NCBI GenBank assembly: GCA_029238665.1
Contig: JAQWFQ010000014.1
Location: 143,339 to 207,338 of the forward strand
Direction: 5' to 3'
DNA length: 64,000 nucleotides
Source of the DNA: Crocinitomicaceae bacterium
Lineage (GTDB): Bacteria; Bacteroidota; Bacteroidia; Flavobacteriales_D; Crocinitomicaceae
How positions within the stretch are numbered: the stretch's first letter is position 1; every line of letters begins with the position of its first letter. The notes below the pieces were generated by a model that was given only the letters and a program-made list of their open reading frames with translations, was not told the origin of the DNA and searched no databases. Positions 8,753-17,648 of this stretch are shown piece after piece. The position numbers and the translations under genes are program-made.

Positions 8753-10984
8753 ATGAATAAACTAATTACACTTTTAAGTCTTTGTTTGCTTGTTAGTTCT
8801 ACAGTACTATCACAGGTGGAATCAACAAGAAAATGTGGTACATACGAAGCGCTTCAACAAGCATTTGAAATCCACCCTGAATTGGAACAAGGCTATGAAG
8901 CACACCAATTACTAATGAACAGCTACCAAGGAAGTTCTGTTGGAAATAGTTTAGAGAAAGCAGATGGAACATACACAATTCCTGTTGTTTTTCACATCTT
9001 ACACAACTATGGTACAGAGAATATTTCTGATGCTCAAGTTTATGATGCACTTAAAGTTTTTAACCGTGAATTTAATGCTGCCGATCCTGATTCAGTAGAT
9101 ATTATGGCTGACTTCGATACGCTTATTGGAAATGCAAACATTGAGTTCAAACTAGCTGCAATTGATCCTTTAGGAAACTGTACAAATGGTATTGAACACA
9201 TATACACGCACGAAACATATACAGGTGATGCTTATGCTAAAATTCACCAATGGAATAGAGCTAACTACCTAAACATATGGGTTGTTAAAGTTGTTGGGAC
9301 ACCTGGTGCCGCAGCATATGCTATGTTTCCTGCTTCAACGGATGGTAATGGGTATTGGTTAGACGGAGTTGTTTCAAACCATACATATGTTGGTTCAATT
9401 GGAACATCGTCTACTTATAATGAATCTACATTGACACATGAAATTGGTCACTGGTTAAGCTTAGCACATACTTTTGGTGACTCTGACCTTATTAACGTTG
9501 GACCTACAATTTGTAATGACGATGGCATTGCTGATACACCTGTTACAAAAGGACACCAAAGCTGTCCTACATTTGTTCCTCCTTACGGATGGGCTGATTG
9601 CGACCCGTTAATTAATGAGGATTTACAAAACTATATGGATTACTCATATTGCGACAGACACTTCTCTCCTGGACAAGCGTTAGCAATGAATAATACACTG
9701 GAAGGAATTGCTGGTCAGCGTAACAACTTATGGAAAGACTCTACGCTAATAGCTACTGGGGTTAAAGATTTATTATTACCTCAAGACCCAGCAAATACAT
9801 TAACTGTTCCTTTATGTGTGCCAGTTGCCGATTTCACTTCAAACAAAACAGAAACATGTATTGGTAGCCCAGTCTCTTTCAGTAATGCTTCATGGAATGC
9901 AGTTATTGATGGATACGCATGGACATTTCAAGATGGTGTTCCGGCAACTTCAACATTGGCTAACCCAAGTGTAAGTTTCACTACTCCAGGATATAAAACA
10001 GTTACTCTATCTGCATCAAATGCTACTGGAACAGGAACTGAAACAAGAACAGGATACATTTACGTTTCATTAGACTATGCATCTTTTGACGGACCAAATT
10101 CAATTGATCTAGAAGGACCTTCTGCTCAGTGGTTTGTTTCAAACAACTTAGAAAACAACCATGGAGAGTTTGCGCTATCTGCTGGTACAGGTTATAACAA
10201 CTCTACGAGTTACAAGCTAAACAACTTTAAAGATGTTTCTGGTGCAGATCTTTTTAACGATGACTTCTTTTACAACAACCGTTTAGGAGGAAGTGTTGAT
10301 GAGTTAATTACACCTTCATTCGATTTAAGATATACAACTGGAGTAACAATGTCATTCAAGTTCTCTTATGCTACGAATGGTACTCAAGTTGATCAGATTA
10401 CTGAAAAACTAAAAGTATATGCATCTACAAACTGTGGTGAGTCTTGGGTTTCAAGAACAATTAGCATTGACGGTACTTCTATAGGTGGTAGTAACTCTCA
10501 AGGTATTTCAGGAGCAAACATTGTAACTGGAGGATATGCAGGGTATTCAGATTACACACCAACATCGAACAACGACTGGAAGACAGGATCTGTTTCAATA
10601 AACACATCATCAGCTTACGACAAAGTGATTTTTAAATTTGAATTTACAGCTTCTGATGTAGCAAGTAACTTTTATGTTGACAACATCAATGTTAATGGAA
10701 CATTGGGGTTAGTATCTGATGAGATTTCTGCTTTAGACCTTAGCGTATACCCTAACCCTTCAAACGGTGAAGCGATTAATGTTAACTATACAGCTCAAGA
10801 CGAAGCAGTAACATTTATCCTTAGAGATACTCAAGGTAAAATTCTTTCTTCAGAAACACTTGAACAAACAAATACAGTTGTTAACCATTCGTTAAATAAC
10901 TCAGCTAACTTACCTGCTGCTTGTTATTTCTTAGAAATTAAAACTGGTGAACATACAACAACTAAAAAGGTTGTAGTTCTTTAA
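8753..10984 (+). CDS. Secreted M43-family metalloprotease with PKD domain and T9SS sorting tail
   Basis: 743 residues. A signal peptide (residues 1-20, ending VLSQ) directs Sec export. The metalloprotease domain has THEIGHWLSLAH (zinc His and catalytic Glu, about 228-239) and the Met-turn region NYMDYSYCDRHFSPGQ, placing it near cytophagalysin and pappalysin. A PKD-like domain (PVADFTSNKT to YIYV) spans about 357-440, followed by a beta-rich region and a C-terminal T9SS type A domain starting near LSVYPNPSNG (about 660-743). It would be secreted through the outer membrane by the type IX system and attached or released. The third zinc His follows Ser-Leu-Ala where the family usually has Gly-Leu-x. 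A strong terminator follows. Confidence 0.9.
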   Translation: MNKLITLLSLCLLVSSTVLSQVESTRKCGTYEALQQAFEIHPELEQGYEAHQLLMNSYQGSSVGNSLEKADGTYTIPVVFHILHNYGTENISDAQVYDALKVFNREFNAADPDSVDIMADFDTLIGNANIEFKLAAIDPLGNCTNGIEHIYTHETYTGDAYAKIHQWNRANYLNIWVVKVVGTPGAAAYAMFPASTDGNGYWLDGVVSNHTYVGSIGTSSTYNESTLTHEIGHWLSLAHTFGDSDLINVGPTICNDDGIADTPVTKGHQSCPTFVPPYGWADCDPLINEDLQNYMDYSYCDRHFSPGQALAMNNTLEGIAGQRNNLWKDSTLIATGVKDLLLPQDPANTLTVPLCVPVADFTSNKTETCIGSPVSFSNASWNAVIDGYAWTFQDGVPATSTLANPSVSFTTPGYKTVTLSASNATGTGTETRTGYIYVSLDYASFDGPNSIDLEGPSAQWFVSNNLENNHGEFALSAGTGYNNSTSYKLNNFKDVSGADLFNDDFFYNNRLGGSVDELITPSFDLRYTTGVTMSFKFSYATNGTQVDQITEKLKVYASTNCGESWVSRTISIDGTSIGGSNSQGISGANIVTGGYAGYSDYTPTSNNDWKTGSVSINTSSAYDKVIFKFEFTASDVASNFYVDNINVNGTLGLVSDEISALDLSVYPNPSNGEAINVNYTAQDEAVTFILRDTQGKILSSETLEQTNTVVNHSLNNSANLPAACYFLEIKTGEHTTTKKVVVL

Positions 10985-11003
10985 TCAAAAAGAATATACA
11001 TTC

Positions 11004-11036
11004 AAAAGGGCTATTATTTTTAATAGCCCTTTTTTT
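11004..11036 (+). terminator. Terminator after the M43 protease gene
   Basis: Perfect 12-bp stem (AAAGGGCTATTA with TAATAGCCCTTT) around a TTTT loop, followed by a T run. It lies 20 bases after the stop codon. Confidence 0.9.
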
Positions 11037-11080
11037 GTGCTAAAAATTACGATTATAGTCATTTCTTCAGCGAAGAATAA

Positions 11081-11088
11081 TAAATTTG
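11081..11088 (+). promoter_or_regulatory. Candidate -7 element for lpdA
   Basis: TAAATTTG matches TAnnTTTG, 19 bases before the lpdA ATG and just after the upstream terminator. The -33 is weak. Confidence 0.45.
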
Positions 11089-11107
11089 TACTTATAACTA
11101 GTAGAAC

Positions 11108-12511
11108 ATGAATAATTTCGATATTACAATTATAGGATCAGGACCTGGTGGATATGTTGCAGCGATTCGTTGCGCACAATTAGGCATGAAAACAGCAATC
11201 ATTGAAAAGTACAATACCTTAGGGGGAACTTGTTTAAATGTTGGATGTATCCCATCTAAAACGCTTCTTGATTCATCTGAGCATTTTCATAATGCAACAC
11301 ACAACTTTACAGAGCATGGAATTGATGTGAAAGATGTAAAGGCAAATATCGAACAAATGATTATCCGCAAGAATAAAGTCGTTTCACAAACGTGTGACGG
11401 GATTAAGTTCTTGATGGATAAAAACAACATTGAAGTCTTTAACGGAATAGGTTCTATCGTAGATAAAAACTCGGTTAAAGTTACAGATAAGGACAACAAA
11501 GAAACTGTCCTTAATACAAAAAATATTCTTCTTGCAACTGGATCAAAACCAAACTTTTTTCCAGGCATGGAGCCAGATAAAGATAGAATCATAACTTCTA
11601 CGGAAGCGCTGAACATGAAAGAGATCCCTAAAAAGATGATTGTTATTGGCGGAGGAGTTATAGGCCTTGAATTGGGTTCTGTTTTTGCACGGCTAGGAAC
11701 TAAAATTGAAGTGGTTGAATTTGCCAATACAATTATCCCAACAATGGATAAAACAATGTCAAAAGAACTTACAAAAGTTCTTAAGAAAGAAGGCTTTAAA
11801 TTCCACCTACAACACAAAGTTCAACAGGTTACCAATACCGGTAAAGGCGTTAAGCTTACCGCATTAAACAAAAAAGATGAAGAGGTTACACTTGAAGGGG
11901 ACTATTGTTTAGTTGCAGTTGGTAGAAAACCATTTACGACTGGGTTGGGATTAGAAAATGTTGGTCTTGTCCCAAACAACAAAGGTCAAATTGATGTGAA
12001 TGATAACTTACAAACAGCTGTCCCAAACATCTATGCAATTGGAGATGTTGTTCGTGGGCCTATGCTTGCACACAAAGCTGAAGAAGAGGGTGTATTTGTT
12101 GCTGAATTACTAGCTGGACAGAAACCTCACTTAAACTATGATTTAATTCCTGGAGTTGTATATACATGGCCTGAGGTTGCTTCTGTTGGAAAAACGGAAG
12201 ATGAACTAATCTCAGAAGGTAAAGAAATAAACATTGGCTCTTTCCCAATCAAGGCATTAGGTAGAGCTCGTGCAAGTATGGATATCATGGGTACCATTAA
12301 AGTGATTGCTGATAAAGAAACGGATGAAGTACTTGGGGTTCATATGATTGCTCCTAGGGCTGCAGATTTAATTATGGAAGCTGTTGTTGCTATGGAATTT
12401 AGAGCCTCTGCAGAAGACATTGCTCGAATTTGCCACCCTCACCCTACGTATTCAGAAGGGATTAAAGAAGCGGCTTTAGCAGCAACGAGTGATAGAGCAC
12501 TACACATCTAA
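11108..12511 (+). CDS. lpdA: Dihydrolipoyl dehydrogenase (E3)
   Basis: 467-residue flavoprotein that reoxidises dihydrolipoamide in pyruvate and 2-oxoglutarate dehydrogenase and the glycine cleavage system, passing electrons to NAD. It shows the FAD dinucleotide fold IIGSGPGGYVAA (residues 7-18), the redox disulfide GGTCLNVGCIPSK (about 39-51), the NAD fold VIGGGVIGLELGSVFARLG (about 180), the second FAD block IYAIGDVV and the C-terminal His-Glu pair in CHPHPTYSEGIKEA. Full length with all active residues. It is flanked by terminators on both sides, so it is probably a single-gene unit. Confidence 0.97.
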   Translation: MNNFDITIIGSGPGGYVAAIRCAQLGMKTAIIEKYNTLGGTCLNVGCIPSKTLLDSSEHFHNATHNFTEHGIDVKDVKANIEQMIIRKNKVVSQTCDGIKFLMDKNNIEVFNGIGSIVDKNSVKVTDKDNKETVLNTKNILLATGSKPNFFPGMEPDKDRIITSTEALNMKEIPKKMIVIGGGVIGLELGSVFARLGTKIEVVEFANTIIPTMDKTMSKELTKVLKKEGFKFHLQHKVQQVTNTGKGVKLTALNKKDEEVTLEGDYCLVAVGRKPFTTGLGLENVGLVPNNKGQIDVNDNLQTAVPNIYAIGDVVRGPMLAHKAEEEGVFVAELLAGQKPHLNYDLIPGVVYTWPEVASVGKTEDELISEGKEINIGSFPIKALGRARASMDIMGTIKVIADKETDEVLGVHMIAPRAADLIMEAVVAMEFRASAEDIARICHPHPTYSEGIKEAALAATSDRALHI

Positions 12512-12557
12512 TATATTTAAACGAGCCTGTTGTCCTGACAATAGATGACAATTAAAT

Positions 12558-12597
12558 AAAAAAGCCAATGAAATTCATTTTTCATTGGCTTTTTTAT
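12558..12597. terminator. Bidirectional terminator between lpdA and the S46 peptidase gene
   Basis: AAAAAAGCCAATGAAA pairs with TTTCATTGGCTTTTTT around a short loop. A and T runs on both sides serve the two convergent genes. Confidence 0.88.
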
Positions 12598-12616
12598 TGA
12601 TTTTATATCCCTGTAA

Positions 12617-14755
12617 TTAACGTATCAACGTCATTTCATCTACAATATGCTTAGCCCCAGAGTAACGGTCCATTACCCACAAAACATATCGAATATCGAC
12701 CGTAATGTTTCTACATCGATCCGAATCAAACATAAAGTCGCTCATTGTACTTTCCCAAGATCGATCAAAATTAAGGCCTAACAAGTTACCGTCGGCATCC
12801 AATACAGGAGAGCCTGAGTTACCCCCAGTAGTATGATTTGAGCCTGTAAAACAAACCCAAAGTTCACCATCTTGTGCATAGTCTCCATAATCTTTAGCTG
12901 CAGCCAACTCTTTCATTCGAGGCAACAAGTCATAATCTGGGTTTCCTGAATTATTCTTTGTGATAATCCCGTCAATTGTTGTGTGCTCTGTATACTGCAT
13001 TCCATCATGAGGAGCAGAGCCTTCTAATTTACCATACGTGATACGCATTGTTGAATTGGCATCTGGCCAATGCTTGGCATCTGGAAACATTTCAAACTTA
13101 CCCGCAACATATGTTTTCAACAAGCCTTCCATTAAAGATCTATACGTTCTTACATCTGGAATTACATTGCTCATAAAGTTTGTATTGGCCTCAGACCAAA
13201 GCATAAAACCTGGATCTTTTTTAGCTAAAAACTTCGCTGATTTACTCCCCAGTTTATTCATAAACTTCATGAATCGAGCTTCGTTCGTTAATATTGATTT
13301 TTTATAGATCAGGTTAGCCAAGTCTTCTGCTGAATTATTCTCAAGCATTGAAGGTAAAGGAGCATCTCCCATTTGCTTCACGTACTCTTCTGTAAGTAAT
13401 TCAAAGATTCGTTTATCCGTAGCCTCATCATAATTCTTAAAGAATCCTTTAGCACTTTTAAGTTGCTTTTCTATTTCTGCATCTAATTCACCACGTTCAA
13501 CTAACGCAGTGTAATTTGATAAGAACTTATTCATTTCACGTGCTCTACCAAACAGTTCTGGTCCAACGGACAAATACTCTATCGCCATTGAATAACCGAA
13601 GTCAGCTTGCTTGTACTTCGCTACCAATGCGTTCATGTCATTGATTACACTACCATACTTGTCATTCCATTCAGGCTTTGTTGCAGCCATAGTATTATAC
13701 GCTTTTTCACGGTCTAGCTTAATCTGAATTGCATCAACTGTTTTTAAACCACCTAATTGGCCTATCCACTTCTTCCAACCATTGGCAATGCGTGCTTGTT
13801 TAGAAGCATATTTAATACGTAATAAATCTGAAGAGCGCATACTTGCATCAATTACACTCAAAGACTTTTCCCTCATCTTAATTCGTGCTGGGCGTTCTTG
13901 ATCCATTATATATTTTAAGTTCCCTGAAGACAAGTGCTGTTCTGTTGTTCCTGGGAAACCATAAACCATTGTAAACTCACCCGGAGTTCTTTTTTTCATT
14001 GAAACAGGTAAAAAATGTAAGGGTGTATATGGAATATTTGATTCACTGTATTCACTTGGTTGGTTGTTTTGGTCAGCGTAAATTCTAAACACAGAAAAAT
14101 CTCCTGTATGTCTTGGCCAAACCCAGTTGTCTGTGTCACCACCAAACTTCCCGATAGAATTTGGAGGCGTTCCAACTAAACGAACATCTTTAAATGTTTC
14201 CTTTACGATCATGTAGTAATCATTCCCGTAATTGAAGGCTTTTATTTTTGCAGTGTAATGCGTTCCTGTTTCAGCATCATTAACAAGCTTCTGAATTGCA
14301 GCTTGAATTTTAGCATAACGTTCTTGACCCGACAGGCCTTCAGTGTCAAACAAAACAGTTTGAGTAACATCTTCAATTCGAACTACGCGAGAAGCTGTTA
14401 ACCCCGGATTTGTTAACTCTTCGCTCTTATTTTTTGCCCAAAAACCATATTTCAAGTAATCGTTTTCTAATGATGAGTGCGATTGAATTTGAGAATATCC
14501 ACAATGATGGTTTGTCAATAACAAACCTTGAGAAGAAACCAACTCAGCAGTACATCCTCCTCCAAAATGAATAATAGCATCTTTAATGCTTGAGTTGTTC
14601 ACATCGTAAATATCTTCAGCCGATAACCTCATTCCCATGGCTTGCATATCGTTCTCGAATGCCTTAACTAATGAAGGGATCAACATTCCTTCTTCTGCCT
14701 TTGAACTAAAGGTAGAAGCAACGGCAATTACAACTACTAAAAAAATTCTTTTCAT
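12617..14755 (-). CDS. S46-family dipeptidyl-peptidase, DPP11-like
   Basis: 712-residue serine exopeptidase of family S46, which removes dipeptides from the N-terminus of peptides in the periplasm. A signal peptide (MKRIFLVVVIAVASTFSSKA) starts at ATG 14755; an ATG seven codons upstream would only add charged residues. The catalytic His is in LLTNHHCGYSQIQSH, an Asp in the GGDTDNWVWPRHTGDF region, and the Ser in TTGGNSGSPV. Eighteen residues after the Ser lies Arg in GLNFDRSWES. In characterised enzymes this Arg marks DPP11 (Asp/Glu at P1), whereas DPP7 has Gly. There is no T9SS tail, consistent with a periplasmic location. It would feed on peptides released by secreted proteases. Confidence 0.92.
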   Translation of the reverse strand: MKRIFLVVVIAVASTFSSKAEEGMLIPSLVKAFENDMQAMGMRLSAEDIYDVNNSSIKDAIIHFGGGCTAELVSSQGLLLTNHHCGYSQIQSHSSLENDYLKYGFWAKNKSEELTNPGLTASRVVRIEDVTQTVLFDTEGLSGQERYAKIQAAIQKLVNDAETGTHYTAKIKAFNYGNDYYMIVKETFKDVRLVGTPPNSIGKFGGDTDNWVWPRHTGDFSVFRIYADQNNQPSEYSESNIPYTPLHFLPVSMKKRTPGEFTMVYGFPGTTEQHLSSGNLKYIMDQERPARIKMREKSLSVIDASMRSSDLLRIKYASKQARIANGWKKWIGQLGGLKTVDAIQIKLDREKAYNTMAATKPEWNDKYGSVINDMNALVAKYKQADFGYSMAIEYLSVGPELFGRAREMNKFLSNYTALVERGELDAEIEKQLKSAKGFFKNYDEATDKRIFELLTEEYVKQMGDAPLPSMLENNSAEDLANLIYKKSILTNEARFMKFMNKLGSKSAKFLAKKDPGFMLWSEANTNFMSNVIPDVRTYRSLMEGLLKTYVAGKFEMFPDAKHWPDANSTMRITYGKLEGSAPHDGMQYTEHTTIDGIITKNNSGNPDYDLLPRMKELAAAKDYGDYAQDGELWVCFTGSNHTTGGNSGSPVLDADGNLLGLNFDRSWESTMSDFMFDSDRCRNITVDIRYVLWVMDRYSGAKHIVDEMTLIR

Positions 14756-14775
14756 CGGTGTTTTTTTGATTTCCA

Positions 14776-14804
14776 TAAAGATAATGAGATTGTTAAATTT
14801 GCAA
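14776..14804 (-). promoter_or_regulatory. Promoter for the S46 peptidase gene
   Basis: Minus strand TTG (14802-14804), 18-base spacer, TATCTTTA (14776-14783), close to TTG-N19-TAnnTTTG. It overlaps the -7 element of the divergent gene at 14806. Confidence 0.5.
14794..14801 (+). promoter_or_regulatory. Candidate -7 element for the membrane protein gene at 14806
   Basis: TAAATTTG fits TAnnTTTG and ends four bases before the GTG start, so the transcript may begin at or next to the start codon. It lies inside the spacer of the opposing S46 promoter. Confidence 0.45.
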
Positions 14805-14805
14805 T

Positions 14806-15453
14806 GTGAATTTACTTGATTTTATATTCAGACTCGGGGTAGTTTTTGCTATCTATGGTTTTTTGTGGGGTTTTTTTGAACTTGGTATTCGAATTATTAG
14901 CTCTGGGAGACAACGTACTATTGGAGAAGTGTATATTTTTAGAGCCTTTAAATACTTTTTCTTAGTTGATGTGACCTTTTTGTTTTGTCTCAAATCCATT
15001 CATTCAGATATGGTTGTAGTTGTTCAAACTGTATTCGCGGGGCTAATACTATTAACTTATTTTATTGGCAAACTTCAAAAAAATCAAAAACAATCCATCT
15101 TGTTTAAATTTGCGGGAGCAGGTTTACCTCAAAAAGAAAGTGGTTTTCACTTAAAATATGAAATACCGCTAATCGTTGGAGCATTGATGGTATTTACATT
15201 ATTTTGGTTTTATCCTTTATATGCCTCAAACCCTATTTCCATCTGGTTTCATGAAAGTATCATTGACATTGAAAACACGCCAGTAATTGGCTTTATCTTT
15301 AAGGTAATAGGATTCTTTTTTCTCCTAAATTTAATCTTTAAAATGGCAGGCGCAATTGCCTTTGTTTTAAATGGAGGAAAATTAAGCGCTACAAACAATA
15401 ATGAAAATAACGATGACACTACCCACTTTGATGATTATACCGAAGTTAATTGA
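14806..15453 (+). CDS. Membrane protein of unknown function
   Basis: 215 residues from a GTG start (MNLLDFIFRLGVVFAIYGFL). Hydrophobic segments are visible near residues 8-28, 45-62, 68-88, 122-140 and 160-190, so four or five membrane helices are likely. The C-terminal tail is polar and acidic (NNNENNDDTTHFDDYTEVN). I do not recognise the family. An ATG two bases earlier runs straight into a stop, so GTG is the likely start, supported by a -7 element ending four bases upstream. The last 19 bases overlap the convergent coaE gene. No functional hint beyond a probable inner-membrane location. Confidence 0.65.
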   Translation: MNLLDFIFRLGVVFAIYGFLWGFFELGIRIISSGRQRTIGEVYIFRAFKYFFLVDVTFLFCLKSIHSDMVVVVQTVFAGLILLTYFIGKLQKNQKQSILFKFAGAGLPQKESGFHLKYEIPLIVGALMVFTLFWFYPLYASNPISIWFHESIIDIENTPVIGFIFKVIGFFFLLNLIFKMAGAIAFVLNGGKLSATNNNENNDDTTHFDDYTEVN

Positions 15454-16013
15454 TTCACAATTGCTTCTACCTGGCTAATTAGTGGCATTTTTTCATCATT
15501 AATAACTACAAAGTCTGCTAGTGGAATCTTTTGGTCATCTGTCCATTGTTTAGACATTCTTACTTCAACATTTTCTTTTGAGCAGTTGTCCCTATAAATT
15601 ATACGCGAAATCTTTAATGCCTTTGGAGATGTAACAAGGATTACTTTATCAAAGTTTTTATCTGCACCTGTTTCAAAAAGGATTGCTGCCTCATTAAAGG
15701 AAATGCCGTTTGTTTGTTTAGACGCAAACAGGTCAAATGCGTTTCGAACCCGTGGATGGATAAGTTTATTTACCGATAATCGGGCTGCATCATCTGAAAA
15801 AATAATTTTAGCAAGCAGCTCTTTGTTTAGTTGGTTATTGCAGTAAATTTCTTCTCCAAAAAGAGCTGTAAGTCCATCAACAATAACAGGGTCTTCATTC
15901 ACCAACTGTTTTGAGATCGCATCTGAGTTAAACACACGATAGCCCATCGTTTTAATTAGCTCCGAAACAATACTTTTCCCCGACCCTATTCCTCCTGTTA
16001 TTCCTACCTTCAT
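15435..16013 (-). CDS. coaE: Dephospho-CoA kinase
   Basis: Last enzyme of coenzyme A synthesis, phosphorylating the ribose 3' hydroxyl of dephospho-CoA with ATP. The 192 residues begin MKVGITGGIGSGKS with the P-loop at 6-14, followed by NSDAISKQLV, LIHPRVRNAF (about 84-93) and FEAAILFETGAD-like lid and CoA-binding segments (here FNEAAILFETGAD, about 105-117). Length is typical. The 3' end overlaps the convergent membrane-protein gene by 19 bases, a compact arrangement with no room for a separate terminator. Confidence 0.94.
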   Translation of the reverse strand: MKVGITGGIGSGKSIVSELIKTMGYRVFNSDAISKQLVNEDPVIVDGLTALFGEEIYCNNQLNKELLAKIIFSDDAARLSVNKLIHPRVRNAFDLFASKQTNGISFNEAAILFETGADKNFDKVILVTSPKALKISRIIYRDNCSKENVEVRMSKQWTDDQKIPLADFVVINDEKMPLISQVEAIVNQLTSV

Positions 16014-16173
16014 GGTAACTACTTAATGTCTTTTCATGGTATAAGCCCCAAGATAACCAATATTAAAGCTTTCCGATAGTTTTTAGTTTAAAACTTAATT
16101 CTACACTGTTTTAATGTTTTTAAATTCGTCAATTTTCAGGAAAACAATCCCGTTAAAAAATGAAAAGATACCG

Positions 16174-16181
16174 TACCTTTA
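16174..16181 (+). promoter_or_regulatory. Possible -7 element for the methyltransferase gene
   Basis: TACCTTTA differs from TAnnTTTG at the last base and ends four bases before the ATG. It is included because of the same close spacing seen at other genes. Confidence 0.25.
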
Positions 16182-16185
16182 GGAC

Positions 16186-16917
16186 ATGGAAAAAGAATGG
16201 TTCGCATCTTGGTTTGATACACCATACTATCACATACTCTATAAAAACAGGGATGACGCCGAAGCAAAAAAGTTTATTCTCAACCTGATAGACAACCTAA
16301 AACTACCGAAAACGGACAAGGTGTTAGATCTTGCTTGTGGTAAAGGCCGACATTCTGTAACCCTAAATGAATCGGGATACGACGTCTTAGGTGTTGACTT
16401 GTCTCCTGCAAGCATTGCCTCTGCGAATAAGTATAACAATGCTCGTTTACGTTTTGATGTCCATGACATGCGTGAAGTTCTCCCAAATGAATCCTTCAGC
16501 GCAATCTTTAACCTCTTTACAAGTTTTGGGTATTTTAACAGCACCGAAGACAACAAGAAAGTACTCAACTCTATTCACACCATGCTAAGTAATAATGGTG
16601 TTCTTATAATAGACTTCATGAACGCCAGCCGGGTAATTGAACAACTTATTGAAACAGAGGTTAAACGTGTTGATGAAATTGTCTTTAACATTTCTAGAAG
16701 GTACGATGGAAGCCATATCTACAAGGATATAAAATTTGAAGACAACGGGAAATCCTTTTCTTATACAGAACGGGTTCAAGCCTTAAAAAAAGAAGATTTC
16801 GAGCATTTATTGGAGGCTTGTAATTTCGAAATTCTTCGTACTTTTGGAGACTTCAACTTATCCGAGTTTAACGAAAAAGACTCCGATCGATTAATCATAA
16901 TTGCTCAAAAAAAATAA
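16186..16917 (+). CDS. Class I SAM-dependent methyltransferase
   Basis: 243-residue Rossmann-fold methyltransferase. SAM-binding motif I is VLDLACGKGRHSVTLNESGY (about residues 44-63) followed by the acidic LGVDLSPASI; motif IV region FNLFTSFGYFNSTEDN follows. Family: small-molecule or uncharacterised methyltransferases of the Methyltransf_25 type; the substrate cannot be named. Its stop overlaps the start of the ZIP transporter gene by one base (TAATG), so the two are co-translated and perhaps functionally linked. An AT-rich 172-base gap without recognisable features separates it from coaE. Confidence 0.82.
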   Translation: MEKEWFASWFDTPYYHILYKNRDDAEAKKFILNLIDNLKLPKTDKVLDLACGKGRHSVTLNESGYDVLGVDLSPASIASANKYNNARLRFDVHDMREVLPNESFSAIFNLFTSFGYFNSTEDNKKVLNSIHTMLSNNGVLIIDFMNASRVIEQLIETEVKRVDEIVFNISRRYDGSHIYKDIKFEDNGKSFSYTERVQALKKEDFEHLLEACNFEILRTFGDFNLSEFNEKDSDRLIIIAQKK

Positions 16918-17648
16918 TGGAACTCATCTTAATCAATATTTCACTTGTTGTCTCTGTCTTATTTGGCGGAATGTTAGTTTCATTTATTCAACGGTCAAAA
17001 AATGAGCAGATTATCAAATTAATGCTTGCTTTTAGCGGTGGTTTTTTATTATCAATTGCCTTTATTCACTTTATTCCTGAGTTATATGAACACGCTGACC
17101 ATAATGTTGGCCTCTACATTTTAATTGGGTTTTTAGTTCAGTTAATTCTGGAATTCTTTTCTGGAGGAATAGAACACGGCCATGTTCATGCTCACAAAGG
17201 AGAAGCAATTCCAATTGCATTGATAGCCGCATTAAGTATTCATGCGCTTTTAGAAGGAATTCCCTTAGGAACACAATTAGGAGGAGTAGAGATTGCTACT
17301 TCTCATCACCATGGAAATGACAACTCATTATTGCTAGGCATTTTGTTTCATAGACTACCCGTTGCAATTGCTTTAATGACACTTTTATCGATTTCTAAGG
17401 CTACAAAACTGAAATCTTGGTCCATCCTTGGACTATTTGCAATAACAACTCCTGTTGGCGTTTATATTGGATACAATACCAGCCATATTATTGATTTTGA
17501 CTTTGATATCATTTTAGCAATTGTGGTTGGAATGTTCTTACATATATCAACAACAATCATCTTTGAAACAAGCGAGAATCACAAGTTTAACTTCCTGAAA
17601 TTACTAACGATTTTAGGGGGGTGTTCTCTAGCCTTTTTGATGCACTAA
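16917..17648 (+). CDS. ZIP-family metal transporter
   Basis: 243-residue inner-membrane carrier with about eight helices, probably importing zinc or another divalent cation. The metal-binding TM4 motif is IHALLEGIPLG (about residues 108-118). The TM5 motif reads LFHRLPVAIALM rather than the usual HEIPEG-like form, so one site is altered. A His-rich loop, EHGHVHAHKGE (about 85-95), and SHHHGND near 130 would bind metal in the cytosol. HFIPELYEHADH lies in an early helix. It is coupled to the upstream methyltransferase gene (one-base overlap) and converges with the sugar transferase gene, overlapping it by four bases. Confidence 0.85.
   Translation: MELILINISLVVSVLFGGMLVSFIQRSKNEQIIKLMLAFSGGFLLSIAFIHFIPELYEHADHNVGLYILIGFLVQLILEFFSGGIEHGHVHAHKGEAIPIALIAALSIHALLEGIPLGTQLGGVEIATSHHHGNDNSLLLGILFHRLPVAIALMTLLSISKATKLKSWSILGLFAITTPVGVYIGYNTSHIIDFDFDIILAIVVGMFLHISTTIIFETSENHKFNFLKLLTILGGCSLAFLMH

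Noticed and set aside
11287..11817. 176-codon antisense open frame in lpdA
   Set aside because: It lies wholly within a certain gene, has no promoter or neighbour and a Ser/Phe/Ile-rich shadow composition.
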